From Actinernus sp. WN-2022 (Eukaryota > Cnidaria > Anthozoa > Actiniaria > Actinernidae), in assembly GCA_030867875.1 (NCBI GenBank), contig JAOWCC010000655.1, forward strand, positions 7,231,083 through 7,295,082: a stretch of DNA of 64,000 nucleotides. The letters are read 5' to 3'. Positions 1 to 10,495 of this stretch are shown here, in pieces; position 1 is the first letter of the stretch, and each line of letters opens with the position of its first letter. The notes under the pieces were generated by a model, which saw only the letters and a list, made by a program, of their open reading frames with translations, did no database searches and was not told the origin of the DNA. A program made the translations under genes and the position numbers.

Positions 1-162
1 CGTGACGCATTCCACCAATCACGCGCGAGAGAAAATATTTGATGGGTTGTAACACAATGTTATATAGCCATACGTTTTCCAGACATAACGCACGCTCTCA
101 TTGGCTGATTCAGGGTCACGTGGCAGTTATCAAAAAGCAATGTATCCGGCGCGGGCAACAAT

Positions 163-333
163 ACATCGTGACAGAGGTGGTGTGATGTGTCATCAATTGT
201 TGCCCGCCACGTGATCACATCGTGAAAGAAGATGGTGTGATGTGTCATCAATTGTTGCCCGCCACGTGATCACATCGTGAAAGAAGATGGTGTGATGTGT
301 CATCAATTGTTGTCCGCCACGTGATCACATCGT
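163..333. repeat. 55-bp tandem repeat, three copies
   Basis: Three consecutive copies of a 55-bp unit; the phrase CACATCGT recurs at 216, 271 and 326. Each unit carries a CCACGTGATCACATC core (E-box CACGTG). No coding potential. Confidence 0.9.
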
Positions 334-441
334 ATTGATAATAAAAATGGCGACACTATTTATAAAAACTATTCTAAATCATTTAATGCGTCTCTGTAAG
401 CTACAATACTTGTCTGATTCTTAATATTGTTAGAAAAGCTA

Positions 442-631
442 TTCCAGAGAACAGACTCTATATTGAAAACTTAGTTTACCACTTTCGCTGTTTGGTCTAG
501 ACACAAACAGATTGCTATACGAATGAATAATTAGTTCCAGAGAACAGACTCTCTATATTGAAAACTTAGTTTACCACTTTCGCTGTTTGGTCTAGACACA
601 AACAGATTACTATACGAATGAATAATTAGTT
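442..631. repeat. 93/95-bp direct duplication
   Basis: The segment beginning TTCCAGAGAACAGACTCT at 442 is repeated at 535 almost without change; the second copy has a 2-bp CT insertion. A simple recent tandem duplication. Confidence 0.9.
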
Positions 632-764
632 TGGTGGCTAAGAAAAGATGCAAGAAAGACACAAAACGCTACTTAAAATGCCGCTAAAAAGCAGCTTCCC
701 GAAGAGAAGACGACAAACATCGCTTGTATCAGGTAGTAAAAGTTATGTCTATATAACAAATCAC

Positions 765-892
765 TTAATGACTGGTCCCTCGGGAAACCAGTAAGTTTTG
801 TTTCCCTCAACTGGCGAACTGAGAAACTCAACTGAGAAACATAGAGATTATTGGGAAACAAAACTCAATGTTTCCCTCGGAGCCAGCATTAA
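765..892. mobile_element. Short TTAA-flanked palindromic MITE
   Basis: TTAA at 765-768 and 889-892 bracket imperfect inverted arms (left TGACTGGTCCCTCGGGAAAC; the right arm read backwards has GGCTCCGAGGGAAAC). The TTAA target fits piggyBac-type mobilisation, which is an inference. No ORF. Confidence 0.6.
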
Positions 893-961
893 GTACCCTT
901 CGTTGGCCAATCAGCGCGCGTCATGCTATGAGCCATGGGATTCTCTGCGATCTTGATATTA

Positions 962-1380
962 TTAGCCCTTTCGTAAACTACAGAAGGACTGGAACCGAGT
1001 GTGCAAATTTAAACGAATTCAAAATAAATTGTATTTTGTTTTAAATGACCCCACCACAAGAAAGACCACATGGAAATTATTATATTTACCGAGTTTGAAG
1101 ATATTTGAATTAATAAGAACTGACTACGAAGTGTTTGCAAATTCGGGGGGATGGCCAACCCATATATACTAACTCTCTTATTTTTGTGATTTTTAAATGC
1201 TTGCCATTCAGTTCCTATTTACTCAAACATCTTGAAACTCGTTAAACATACTAATTTCGATGTAATCTTTCTTTTGGTGGAGTTCATTTAAAAATAAATA
1301 AAATAAGTTATGAATTTTATTAAATTCGATTACATTTACACACTAGGTCCCAGTTCGTTTACAGTTTACAAAAGGGCTAA
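962..1380. mobile_element. Fold-back element with arms of about 200 bp
   Basis: The left half (TTAGCCCTTTCGTAAAC from 962, then ACCCCACCACAAGAAAGA near 1047) reappears inverted in 1173-1380 (TCTTTCTTTTGGTGGAGTTC near 1268, GTTTACAAAAGGGCTAA at the end). The arms are diverged and meet near 1175. A related single arm lies near 57470-57590. No transposase. Confidence 0.7.
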
Positions 1381-1593
1381 TAGGAAAATCACACGCCTGA
1401 CTCGGTAAAAAAGGGCTAATAGGAAAATCACACGCCTGACTCGGTAAAAAAGGGCTAATAGGAAAATTACATGCCTGACTCGGTAAAAAAGGGCTAATGG
1501 GAAAATCACATGCCTGACTCGGTAAAAAAGGGCTAATAGGAAAATCACATGCCTGACTCGGTAAAAAAGGGCTAATAGGAAAATTACTCGGTA
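1370..1593. repeat. 39-bp minisatellite, about 5.7 copies
   Basis: The unit AAAAGGGCTAATAGGAAAAT plus CACACGCCTGACTCGGTAA is repeated head to tail. Since 39 is a multiple of 3 it stays open on the minus strand as a 13-residue peptide repeat, which I regard as an artefact. The array starts exactly at the outer end of the preceding fold-back arm, so it probably grew from the element's terminus. Confidence 0.9.
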
Positions 1594-2738
1594 ATTTCAC
1601 TTAAATTGCACGAGTCTTTCGAGTAATTTCCTTGAATGCCATCAGTAGTCCGATGAACACTTGATGATTTGGTCCTTTTTGATATTTTGCTAAGTTATAA
1701 ATAGCGCGATTAGCATGCAGTGGTGATTCCACTCTATCATCCCATTGTCATTAGCCAATCAGACGACAGATCTACTGTCCGATATTCTGCGATATCAAGG
1801 TACTATCTTGATATTCTACGATATCTCGAACAGTTTGAAATAAGAATACATTTAAGACTGCTAAAAAGTAAAAAAAAGTAAATAAAGCAAAACTGAAATA
1901 AATTAGTTTTGAGAAACTACCAATTGATTTTGCAGTAACGAGTAACGAATCTGTAACTAGAAAGCCGTGATCAACTGAGTGAGTTTTCTAGTGAGTTTTC
2001 GGTTTGCCGCGTGCCCTGTACATGTAAACAAAATAAATACCTCAAAATGGAGGAGAAATTACCGTCGTTTTCAGTACTAACATTTTCATTTCGAAAATAT
2101 TGACTAATTAGCCACAAAAAACAAAAGCAAAAAGCCTATGTGAGATGATGAACTATTAAAGGAGAACTGAAGCCTAAAATCAACTTTAGCTCAATGAGTA
2201 GATCTAAACATGAAAAGACTCGTACCAAAATATATTTTACTGTGTTTTGCGTCAAAGGAAAGAAAATCTGCAAATCTTCCTCCCAACTGCCGCTATGTAC
2301 AGACGGCTCAATTCCTGTAATCTGCGACGTACAATACGGAGAATAAATTAACCTAACTTGTGAAAAAGCTGTGACATAGGCCTAGTATGGGCTCCTGATA
2401 CCTGCATGGGAGGTGTCTCCAAGATTAGCGGAAGTTCGACTGTAAGCCGATAATGAGGATTGGACGGGTTTCAAGTCAGCGCAGTCCTGGGACGAACTAA
2501 TTGCGAGGTCGGATCTTGTAACCCCGTCCAGTCCAAATAGGACATTTTCATTATGGCGTCATTTTACTTCAACCACCAATCCTTTTCAGATTCTTTTTCT
2601 CATTAAAATTTACCAACTCCTAGCTTTGAGAATTCCAAGACAATGGTCCAAATTAAAGGTGAAGCCATCATGCAAACACTTCTCATATCATTAACTATTT
2701 GGGAGGAAATTGCTTTCTGTTTTGTTGAAAATAGATGG
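1594..2738. other. Intergenic stretch without supported genes
   Basis: AT-rich sequence. Near 1778-1825 the phrase GATATTCTRCGATATC occurs twice. I see no splice-bounded coding segment, RNA gene or clear element boundary. Confidence 0.5.
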
Positions 2739-2872
2739 TTTGCACTCAATCCCCAGAGATTCAAACTGACAAAGGGCATGGCGGCCATGTTGGTACCTAA
2801 CAAAAGAAGCTAACGAAGAATCTATTGTTAAAGGTACACCAACATGGCGGCTATGACGTCACGTGAAAACGC
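2739..2872. mobile_element. Palindromic MITE (ACCAACATGGCGGC family), empty-site copy
   Basis: Inverted arms GCGGCCATGTTGGTACC and GGTACACCAACATGGCGGC surround AAAAGAAGCTAACGAAGAAT. The right arm ends in TGACGTCACGTG. Relatives: 25388-26280 (interrupted), 45840-45965, 46690-46775 (half) and 60590-60680. This copy is intact across TATTGTTAAAGGTAC and so shows the sequence before the insertion seen at 25479. Confidence 0.75.
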
Positions 2873-4170
2873 TCAATACTTCGTATACACAGTATTATTC
2901 GATACAAGCTCATTGTCTTTCAAAGAACTTAGTTTTAATTGGAAAAATAGTAGTTGCTTTCTTTGTTTTGTTTCTTTTTCATGCTTTGCTCATTGTTATG
3001 CGTTTGAAAGAAGTAGGATTTGAATTGCAAATGCGCACAAAAAGTTTGGATTTGAAAGTTTAGCGCCAGTTCGTTATGGCTTCACGGGACGAGAGCGGCG
3101 ATGAAGATTTAGTCCGTTGAAACGTAGCGCTTTCGTTAATGTCGTTCTGATAAAGAGGAGGAAGAAATGTTAAGTATGGCTTTATGGAAATGTTAAGTTT
3201 CCTCTATTCTCTATAAGAATCAACGGGCAGTACAGGGTTATTTGAAGATTGGAGGCGCGAAAGAGAAAGTAAGTTCCCAATTTTTGGATGTTCAGCTAGA
3301 AACTATCGAAGTCTCGAGTTGGATTGCCACATCGCTTAATATCTGAATTGGGAAATTAATACAGGACGTTGCAGACGAGAAAGGCGATCGATATCCTGCA
3401 GTCTTTGAAACAACAATTGGAATCAAGTGACAAAACAGATGCTAACATGCTGGATAAATCTAATTTATGGTGAGTATTGACTATATATTTATCACCATTT
3501 TATGTAGTTATATTCGTGGTTTTTTTTTAATTGGTTGTCAGTCTTTGAGAAGGCTTATGCAATTTAATAATGTCACTATTAATCAGTTCAAATGCTAATA
3601 ATATGTGAATATATACACAGTATGTGTAATTAATAAATATAGCGTTGCATTGGTTGCTTACTGTTTTACATTTTCCGGTACTTTAAAATTGTTTTCTTGG
3701 AAAAGATTTCAAAGTACTCTTTCGAGTACTTTCCGGGGTTTCAAAGTACATCATGTGACCGTTTTCTACGAATATGGTCGGCTGGCTACCTCGTCGATAA
3801 TTAATTCGTGTTTGAAATTAAGAGTCTCGAGGCATTTTATATCAACATGTAGCCGACTTGTTCCCATCTTAGAGTCGCTGTACGTACGTACATGTAATTG
3901 GAGTAACACTACGACCAGTGACCAACTCTGTGCCATTTCTGGTAATATGGCAAGCATTGTTATTTATTAATATATTAAAAGTGGTTTTACAACATGAGTG
4001 GAGATGTTGTATCTGAGATCGTAAATCAGATATAACATGGACACGAATATTGTAAACTGCTTATGAAATTCGTTAAAGGGAACCATTTGCTCCCAAATGT
4101 TCCTTATGGATGCCTAAATATATTGCTGTGTTTGTTTTCTGTAAATTGTACACAAGCTGTTATTTATGGC
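2873..4170. other. Intergenic stretch with one exon-like fragment
   Basis: No supported gene. At 3369-3471 a short open stretch ends in a good donor (TTTATG/GTGAGT) and could be a decayed exon; start, acceptor and homologue were not found. The open frame at 3605-3970 shows no recognisable domain. Confidence 0.35.
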
Positions 4171-4366
4171 CGATTTTCCATCCACAAAAGTCAGTGGAAT
4201 TTCCTGCGCACCGCCATCTTGGATCTCATGACGTCACAGTGTTGCCTCTATTGTCAGAAAACAATAGCTCTTTTGTTGTGCAACAATAGTGGCAACACAG
4301 ACGTCATGAGATCCAAGATGGCGGCGCGCAGGAAATTCAAATGACTTTTTGTGGACAGGAAAATCC
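4171..4366. mobile_element. Fold-back MITE (GATCCAAGATGGCGGCGCGC family)
   Basis: Inverted arms of about 75 bp: left GATTTTCCATCCACAAAAG through CCGCCATCTTGGATCTCATG, right its inverse ending CTTTTTGTGGACAGGAAAATC. The loop is GCCTCTATTGTCAG to CAATAGTGGC. A second copy lies at 57147-57380 and shares the flank CCCAAATGTTCCTTATGG. Confidence 0.75.
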
Positions 4367-4445
4367 CGGGGGAGGGGTGTACTCCCATATATAGGCTATA
4401 CGGGTACGTGCCGAACGACAGGGTACGCTTTTTGACAATTCTTAG

Positions 4446-4713
4446 CCTGGAACAGGGTATATAAATCACTGTTTTGGTCTGGAACAGGGTCATAATGTTT
4501 TAGAAGGGCCCCAGGACGGTTTGAGTTATTCACGGTCCCTTGCCTTTGCAAACGCAGAGTCCGTTTATCTGTTTATGATTCGAGTGGCGAGTGGAGCACA
4601 ACGTCTCGCGCGTATCATATCAGACGCTAGCCTCGTCTAGAACAGGATATCTTTTTGCCATTTTGTCTGGAACAGGGTCACAAAAATACAATTTCTTGGC
4701 CTGGAACAGGATT
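4446..4713. repeat. Dispersed short repeats, TCTGGAACAGGGT
   Basis: Five degenerate copies of YCTGGAACAGGRT at about 4446, 4478, 4636, 4666 and 4700, all in the same direction with irregular spacing. Non-coding. Confidence 0.6.
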
Positions 4714-4957
4714 ATGTACGTCGCTTGAAGTTTGATATATGGTAATGAGAAAAAACATAAACAAGGATTCACCTATTGGGACAACATTGAGGGGAGCGAA
4801 TTAGGTCTATTGCACACATTTTTACAGAAATTAATTATTCATGAAATCCAAAATAAACAAGTTATTCTCCTTTGAGAAGTTCAATCCCTTATATTTTTTA
4901 GTTTTCGTCAACCTTTTTTTCTCTGCAAATAATTATAGGAAACCTAGGCTGAAAAAC

Positions 4958-5335
4958 AATGTTTGCTCCCAAATGTTGCTTATGGATACCTAAATATATT
5001 GCCCTATATCATTATGACGTTACGGCTTGTTTATGAGGGGGACAGAATCGACATGAACAATACAATTTTGATCTGCTGAGTAAAATTTAACTTCGAATTG
5101 TCTGGTTTCCAGATATCAGCTGTATCAATGTTTATCCCACAACATTTACCGCATTTGGTGGCTGTTACCGCTATTCTACGTTCTACAAAATGCATTTGAT
5201 AGCGATTACCTTTGTGTTGTTGCTGTTCTGTCCCCCTCCCACGACCGTGATCCTTAGCGTTTAAACAATATATTGTTTTGATTTGACGTCATAATGATAT
5301 AGGGCAATTGCTGTGTTTGTTTTCTGTAAATTGTT
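4958..5335. mobile_element. Copy of the 4060-region repeat split by an insertion
   Basis: TGTTTGCTCCCAAATGTT and CTAAATATA (4958-4998) continue at 5308 as TTGCTGTGTTTGTTTTCTGT, exactly as in the unbroken relative at 4085-4155. The interruption is the next feature. Confidence 0.75.
4999..5307. mobile_element. 309-bp MITE nested in an older repeat
   Basis: Terminal inverted repeats TTGCCCTATATCATTATGAC and GTCATAATGATATAGGGCAA are near perfect over about 22 bp. The empty site is visible at 4120-4145. Target duplication is at most 2-3 bp (TT or ATT) and cannot be fixed exactly. No ORF. Confidence 0.85.
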
Positions 5336-5343
5336 GGAGTGGA

Positions 5344-5365
5344 GGGGGGGGGGGGGGGGGGGGGG
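5344..5365. repeat. Poly-G tract (about 22 G)
   Basis: An uninterrupted G run, a G-quadruplex candidate; its length may be unreliable in sequencing. Confidence 0.8.
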
Positions 5366-5385
5366 CTTGAAACCCTTATCACCAA

Positions 5386-5660
5386 AAATTTGAGTGACAC
5401 GATATTTTGAGAATGAGCGTTTAAAAATCTCAAAATTTACAAATAATGTTGGCTGTCAGCAACTCTTGCCCCCCAGCCCATTTTACAGTTTTGAAAAGTC
5501 TATTTCTCCGTAAATATTTAACCTATGATCAATCTCAAATTTTCGGTGATTACTAAGTTCAAAATTCTCTTTCAACTTATGTAGTCTGTTTGTTTGTAGC
5601 TTGAGTTGAATTTATGCTAACGAGGCAAAAATGTAAACAATGACGTCAGCAAGGATTCGC
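5386..5660. mobile_element. Single-arm relic of the 56.2-kb fold-back family
   Basis: AAATTTTCGGTGATTA, TTATGCTAACGAGGCAAAAA and ATGTAAACAATGACGTCAGC match the arms of 56213-56605. Only one arm is present, so this is a truncated copy. Confidence 0.6.
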
Positions 5661-6155
5661 CTTTTCAGGTCACCTGACCAAACCTATACAGGTCACCTGA
5701 CCAAACCCTTGAGAACTGTTTCCTTTTTTTTTATCCCACGACAAAATGCATAAATTACTCGGCTCTAAAATCCCCTGGAGACATCACGTGATCTGTATTG
5801 GGGCAACAACGAATCAGGTCTATATCGATACTTACTGCACGTCATCCATTGTCATTAATGTTCAACCAGAGATCCATTGATTCCTGACACAAAGCGGCCT
5901 TTGAAATCATGGTTGACATTAGCATAACAATTGTAATGTTTATCAAACACGAAGTATCGCTTCTGGGTGTACATTGTACCTCCTGGTCGGGGGCGGCCTT
6001 CACCTCCTCGGAACGTGGAATAGTACTGGCTATCCAAACAATGCCTAACCCTGAAACAATACAAACCCTAACCCTAAAACAATGCAATTCTTTGTCAGTG
6101 CAGTCCAAATGGGGTCCAATAAAATGCAAGGTTTTGAGAGGTGAAGGGCTGCTGC

Positions 6156-6262
6156 CTGGTCGCCCCATGTAAGAGAATCCACCAAGCTTGATCCGGGATT
6201 CCAAAAGTGACTAAAACAAATTGTGGATTCTGGCTTTCGGAATCTCTTGCATGGGGCGATCC
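6156..6262. mobile_element. Small palindromic element
   Basis: Inverted arms GGTCGCCCCATGTAAGAGAAT and ATCTCTTGCATGGGGCGATC flank a short loop; about 107 bp. No ORF or clear target duplication. Confidence 0.6.
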
Positions 6263-6917
6263 CGATCATTATTCCGTTAGTTAGCCGTGGCCGTTCTAGA
6301 TGTAAACAAAGCACTATCCAAAAACTTGCCTTTTGTGTGCTTCTCTTTGAAATAACTGATATTACAGAGGTAAGCTCCCTTCTCTTTCCACGCATGGCGA
6401 ACTTGAAATTCAAATTACAGAGCAGCTAAGAACATAGGCGAGTGAATCAGCCTCTCCTGTTCAAATACATAATTTTGTGGGTTTAAATCAAACAATGTGA
6501 ACACTGAGAGGAAAAATAGTTGTTTAGTAGACTTTAGACTGTATTGTTTTACGAACTCTGTATCCTTACCATGAAGTTTCACATTTTTGTATTAGATTTG
6601 AATTTCGCGCAATAAGCAATCAGTATATAGAGAGCACTCAAGTGGAGCATCACAGAGATGTTCACTCGACAAAGACTGAGTGACAACTGAAGGTGGCCTG
6701 GCCACGGTCCTTTTATAACATTGTTTGGCAATAGGTTTTGTTGTCGGTAAGATACTTTAGCAGTGCGTTTTTTACCACTACACAATTCAGCATTGCATGC
6801 TACAAACTAAACTGGTTTTTGCCTGAAGCAAACATTTACGTTTGGATTAAAATATGGCCTCAAGTACATTTTCAGTAGAGGTTTGTCCTTGGTCTAGTTT
6901 TATTTCAGTTCCTCCAT
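6263..6917. other. Stretch without recognised features
   Basis: Short unsupported open frames only; none has a recognisable motif or good splice signals. Confidence 0.4.
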
Positions 6918-7163
6918 TTAACTTTTGAGGGGGGGGGGGGGGGGTGTTTTTGAAAAAAATATTCCTGCAAGCCAACGGTGTTGAAAAAAAATATCCTGCA
7001 AGCGGAAAAGCTTTGTTCTGGCTCCGCTTTTTTCGCAAAAAAAAATGCGTGCAACAACACTGCTAAAGAAAAAAAATCGAGCACAGACAAGAACACCCAT
7101 CCCCCCCCCCCCCACCCCCCCCACCCCCCACCCACCCCCCCCCCCCCCACCCTCAAAAGTCAA
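6918..7163. repeat. Inverted poly-G / poly-C hairpin
   Basis: TTAACTTTTGAG plus a long G run on the left is mirrored by a C-rich run plus CCCTCAAAAGTCAAA at 7099-7163. TATCCTGCAAG or its variant occurs twice inside. The glycine- and proline-rich open frames here are low-complexity artefacts. Confidence 0.7.
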
Positions 7164-7407
7164 ATGGTCGGCCCCTTAACCCCTCTCTTTGATGGCTTAT
7201 TAAATCACGACTCACCCCCTGTGTACTAAGAACATAACCCCTCCCCCTTCTGTAATATTTCTCTCCCACTCTCCCCACCTCCCTCCATAAATAATGACTG
7301 GGCCCTAAATTACAAAAAATAACCAGACCCCGAGATAGAAGAGAAATACAATGTGAACGCCCGTCCTGATAGGCTTTTCAAACTCTTTTGATAGAGAGAA
7401 TGGCAAA

Positions 7408-8882
7408 GGCTCGCCTGTATTTTCCTGGGACGCACCATACCCACTTTGAACGGCTCTACTGTACGGTCAGAGCTCGATCGAGCTAGCCACTTCATCCATT
7501 TACTAGAAATAGAATAAACGTTCCAAAAATGTAGGTTTGTTTGACATCGGTGTTACCATAGCAACACAGAGTTGACGTCATGTATTTTACATATCATCAA
7601 TTTTCTAAACTTTTAAAACGACCTAGTGTTCCTTGTAGTCTAAATGTAGGCCTTCAAGACTGCAAAGTTTAAAAACATTGTATGAGAGCGTTTTCGAAAA
7701 AAATTGGGTTGAATATTTTCGTAAAAAAAAAAAAAACTTCCTGTTTAGTCGTCGAGAACTGTGTTCAGTTTCTGGACCGATTCAAGCGAAGTTTTAAGCA
7801 TATTTCATATCTGTGGCATAGGGCTACTTCCCATGAAAATTTCATTCCATTTGCTTTATTCGATTTCGGTTTATGGAATCATAAGTAACGTCATAAATAT
7901 GCTCATTTTGCTCAATATATATACTAGTAACGTATTTGCAAAGTCTGTTCTTAGTACAATGACATGCAAATTAGTTAAACCATGAAGCTGGGCAGTGCGG
8001 GATGATAATGTTGAATAAGTGTATTTTTAGTAATCAGATCGGGAAAAAGTGCCCGTGACGTCTAGACCACACCTTTAGACAGAAGAATACCGAAAACACA
8101 CTTTCCAAATATTAATTAAAAACGAGATTTTGTATTAGTGATATTATAAAACGTTTTTGAATTGTACTAAGAACAGAATATGCACGAGCGTTCAGGCAAT
8201 AGCGAAGCGTAGCAAGCGTGCATGTATGGTAAACGTGTTAGTTCAAAAGCACACAAGTATGTAGAATCTAGACAAAAGAGAAATTTAGGAGACACAAGCA
8301 ATCAAGAAAATGATACAGCAATGAAGCTTGCGTGCATGAATGTAAAAGTTCCCTATGTTTTTATTCCGCGCCCTTAAAATGATTCAATGTTCTTGAAATT
8401 TCACAGGAATTTCAGGTGAAAAGATTAAAAAGAATATTTATCGACTAGTTCTCGAATTACAGCTTCCTTAGCAAATACGTTACTATTCTGAGTAAAATGA
8501 TTACTTATGATTTCATAAACCGAATAAACCAAATGGAATGAAATATTCATTTGAAGTAGTCATACATGTATGCCACAGGTATGAAATATGCTAAAAACAA
8601 CGTTTTAAGGCGAATTGTTATTTTTTTTAACGAATTCTTTAAACTATGCAGTTTTTAAAAAAGAGGGACACTAGGTCGTTTTAAAAGTTTATGTCTAGAT
8701 TTCGAGAAAATTGATATGTAAAATACATGACGTCAATGCTGTGTTGCTATGGTAACATCGATGTCAAACAAAACGTTTATTCATTATTATTATTATTATT
8801 ATTATTTTTTTTTGGGGGGGGGGGGAGTGGCTAGCCCGACCGAGCGGGTATATGGTGCGTCCCTGGAAAATCCAGGCGAGCC
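7408..8882. mobile_element. 1.5-kb non-autonomous element with long inverted repeats
   Basis: The left end GGCTCGCCTGTATTTTCCTG plus GGACGCACCATAC is mirrored by GGTGCGTCCCTGGAAAATC plus CAGGCGAGCC at 8852-8882. Homology continues inward: GTTACCATAGCAACACAG, TTTTAAAACGACCTAGTGT and the mirrored GGAATGAAAT block, giving arms of about 450-550 bp around a unique centre (about 7960-8440). No transposase. It lies 64 bp downstream of the stop of gene A. Superfamily unknown. Confidence 0.85.
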
Positions 8883-8945
8883 ACCTTAACGTGTATTACA
8901 AGTTGGAATCATAAACTTCATCCACTCGAATTTTGGCCGCCTTCA

Positions 8946-9967
8946 TTACAATTGTCTCCACCGATTCGTAGGTGCGTCATCAGCAGCCAGTAGTGATGCT
9001 CGTAGGAAGCGGGTAAACATTTCTGTAAGGTCGTAGTACTCAATGAATCCAGTTTCGCCATCTGAATAAACAATCGTTGGGTTATTGGTGTCTCGAAGAA
9101 CTTTCTTTCTGTACCCAACGGGATCTCCGCCCATGACAATCATGAGAGAAAACATCCCATATTCAGCCATGAAGTATCCGCTCCAATTTAAGGACTCTGT
9201 GAGGATCACAGCTGAAGAGTTGTTGGGATTCAGTAGAGGTTTCTCCAGGTCCAAAAGTTTTGGTAGTGGCACGTAGTCCCACAGATTGGATGTCATGATC
9301 CTGTCGAACTTCATCCCTTCTGAAAGATGCCTCGGTATCTCTCGGCAGTCGCAAAGCATCACGTTCATCTTGATGGTGTCACCCTGCATCCTGTCAGCAC
9401 ATCGTCGCACCACCTGTGTGACGTAGTTGTTGTACATCTCCTGCAGTGAATGTAATCCAGGGAAGGCCCTACGTACTGACTTGTAATCCCAACCGGCAAA
9501 TGGTAGCAGATCCGACTGGACGACATACCTATAATCACCCTTGTTTCTATCTAAGGAGTAATTAGACCCTGTCAGAGTAACGTTTTCTTTAATAAGGTTG
9601 TTTCTTGACTCTGATGGAAGAAGAATTCCGTTAGCAAACCAATCCGTTGCCGATTTCTTGTGATCCTCTGGGATCTCGTTAAGATATGAAGTCATACCGA
9701 CTCCAGCTTCTCCGTCACAACCAAACATCTCCTTCCGTTGTTGTGCAAGTCCAAGATATCTATTCATCATCGTCAGCCATTTATTCCAGACAGATTTCAG
9801 CTCTTTAAACATGACATCATCGATCTGCATGACGCCATGTGTAATGACCTCAAGATTTGATATTCTCGTTAGATCCTGCAACGAGACGACCAGAAATTCA
9901 AAGTGTTCCTGGTTGAGGTACAGCGAATACCAGATTTGAGTGATGGCTTCTGCGCTACTGACTCCAT
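8946..9967 (-). CDS. MYND-DUF4470 gene A, exon 2 (C-terminal part)
   Basis: Second exon of gene A; exon 1 is 18543-19143. Read on the minus strand it begins right after a CTTCCAG acceptor with Asp-Gly-Val-Ser-Ser and joins exon 1 in phase 1 (AAA G / AT GGA). It supplies residues 201-540. Visible motifs are YSLYLTQEHFEFL just after the junction, PFAGWDYKSVRRAFPGLHSL, NVMLCDCREIPRHLSEG (about 402-418) and FDRIMTSNLWDYV (421-433). The last two look like core strands of a Rossmann-type fold, which is an inference. Compared with gene B the protein ends about 55-60 residues early (Asn-Arg-Trp-Arg-Gln-Leu-stop, where B continues with Thr-Ala-Asn-Leu-Pro). A 1.5-kb element starts 64 bp beyond the stop, so the native 3' end may have been lost. 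The frame is otherwise intact. Function unknown. Confidence 0.85.
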
Positions 9968-10050
9968 CTGGAAGTAAAGATTAAGCCAAAGACATTAAAC
10001 TTCATTAAAAATATATTTTCTAAAATCAGTAATCTTCGATAAATACAACA

Positions 10051-10081
<31 letters not shown>

Positions 10082-10090
10082 CACAAATAA
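10051..10090. repeat. AT microsatellite
   Basis: (AT)n followed by AAAT/ACAA repeats, next to the Penelope-like terminal region. Confidence 0.85.
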
Positions 10091-10188
10091 GTTGAAACGA
10101 TTCAAGACGTTAACCACCTATATTTCAACTGTGTAAAGTTCTAATCAGTCTTCATCAGGGTGAATTACTGAAAAACCGTTACATACGT

Positions 10189-10342
10189 GATAGAGCAGAT
10201 TTCGTATGAGTGTGACAAACTACTGTAGTCAGTGCTGTAGTCAGTGCTGTAGTCAGTGCTGTAGTCAGTGCTGTAGTCAGTGCTGTAGTCAGTGCTGTAG
10301 TCAGTGCTGTAGTTTGTCCCACTCATACGAAATCTGCTCTAT
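10189..10342. repeat. Hairpin enclosing a 12-bp minisatellite
   Basis: The arms ATAGAGCAGATTTCGTATGA (10189) and TCATACGAAATCTGCTCTAT (10323-10342) are perfect inverses. Between them CTGTAGTCAGTG is repeated about 7.5 times (10223-10314). This would extrude as a stem with a variable-length repeat loop. Confidence 0.9.
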
Positions 10343-10495
10343 ATGATGTAGCCGTGTATACATAAGACTACTAATGAAGTGCGCGCTCACAAACCACCTG
10401 TAAAAAATGATTGCGCACGCTAACATAATAAGCTAAATAGAGCGCACGCACTACACAAAGTATAAATTGCATAACTAATACGACTTACGTAAATA

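Noticed and set aside
6905..7229. Glycine- or proline-rich small proteins
   Set aside because: They arise from poly-G and poly-C tracts.
7682..7985. Short plus-strand frames inside the 1.5-kb element
   Set aside because: They fall in the inverted arm, are not kept in the other arm and show no transposase motif.
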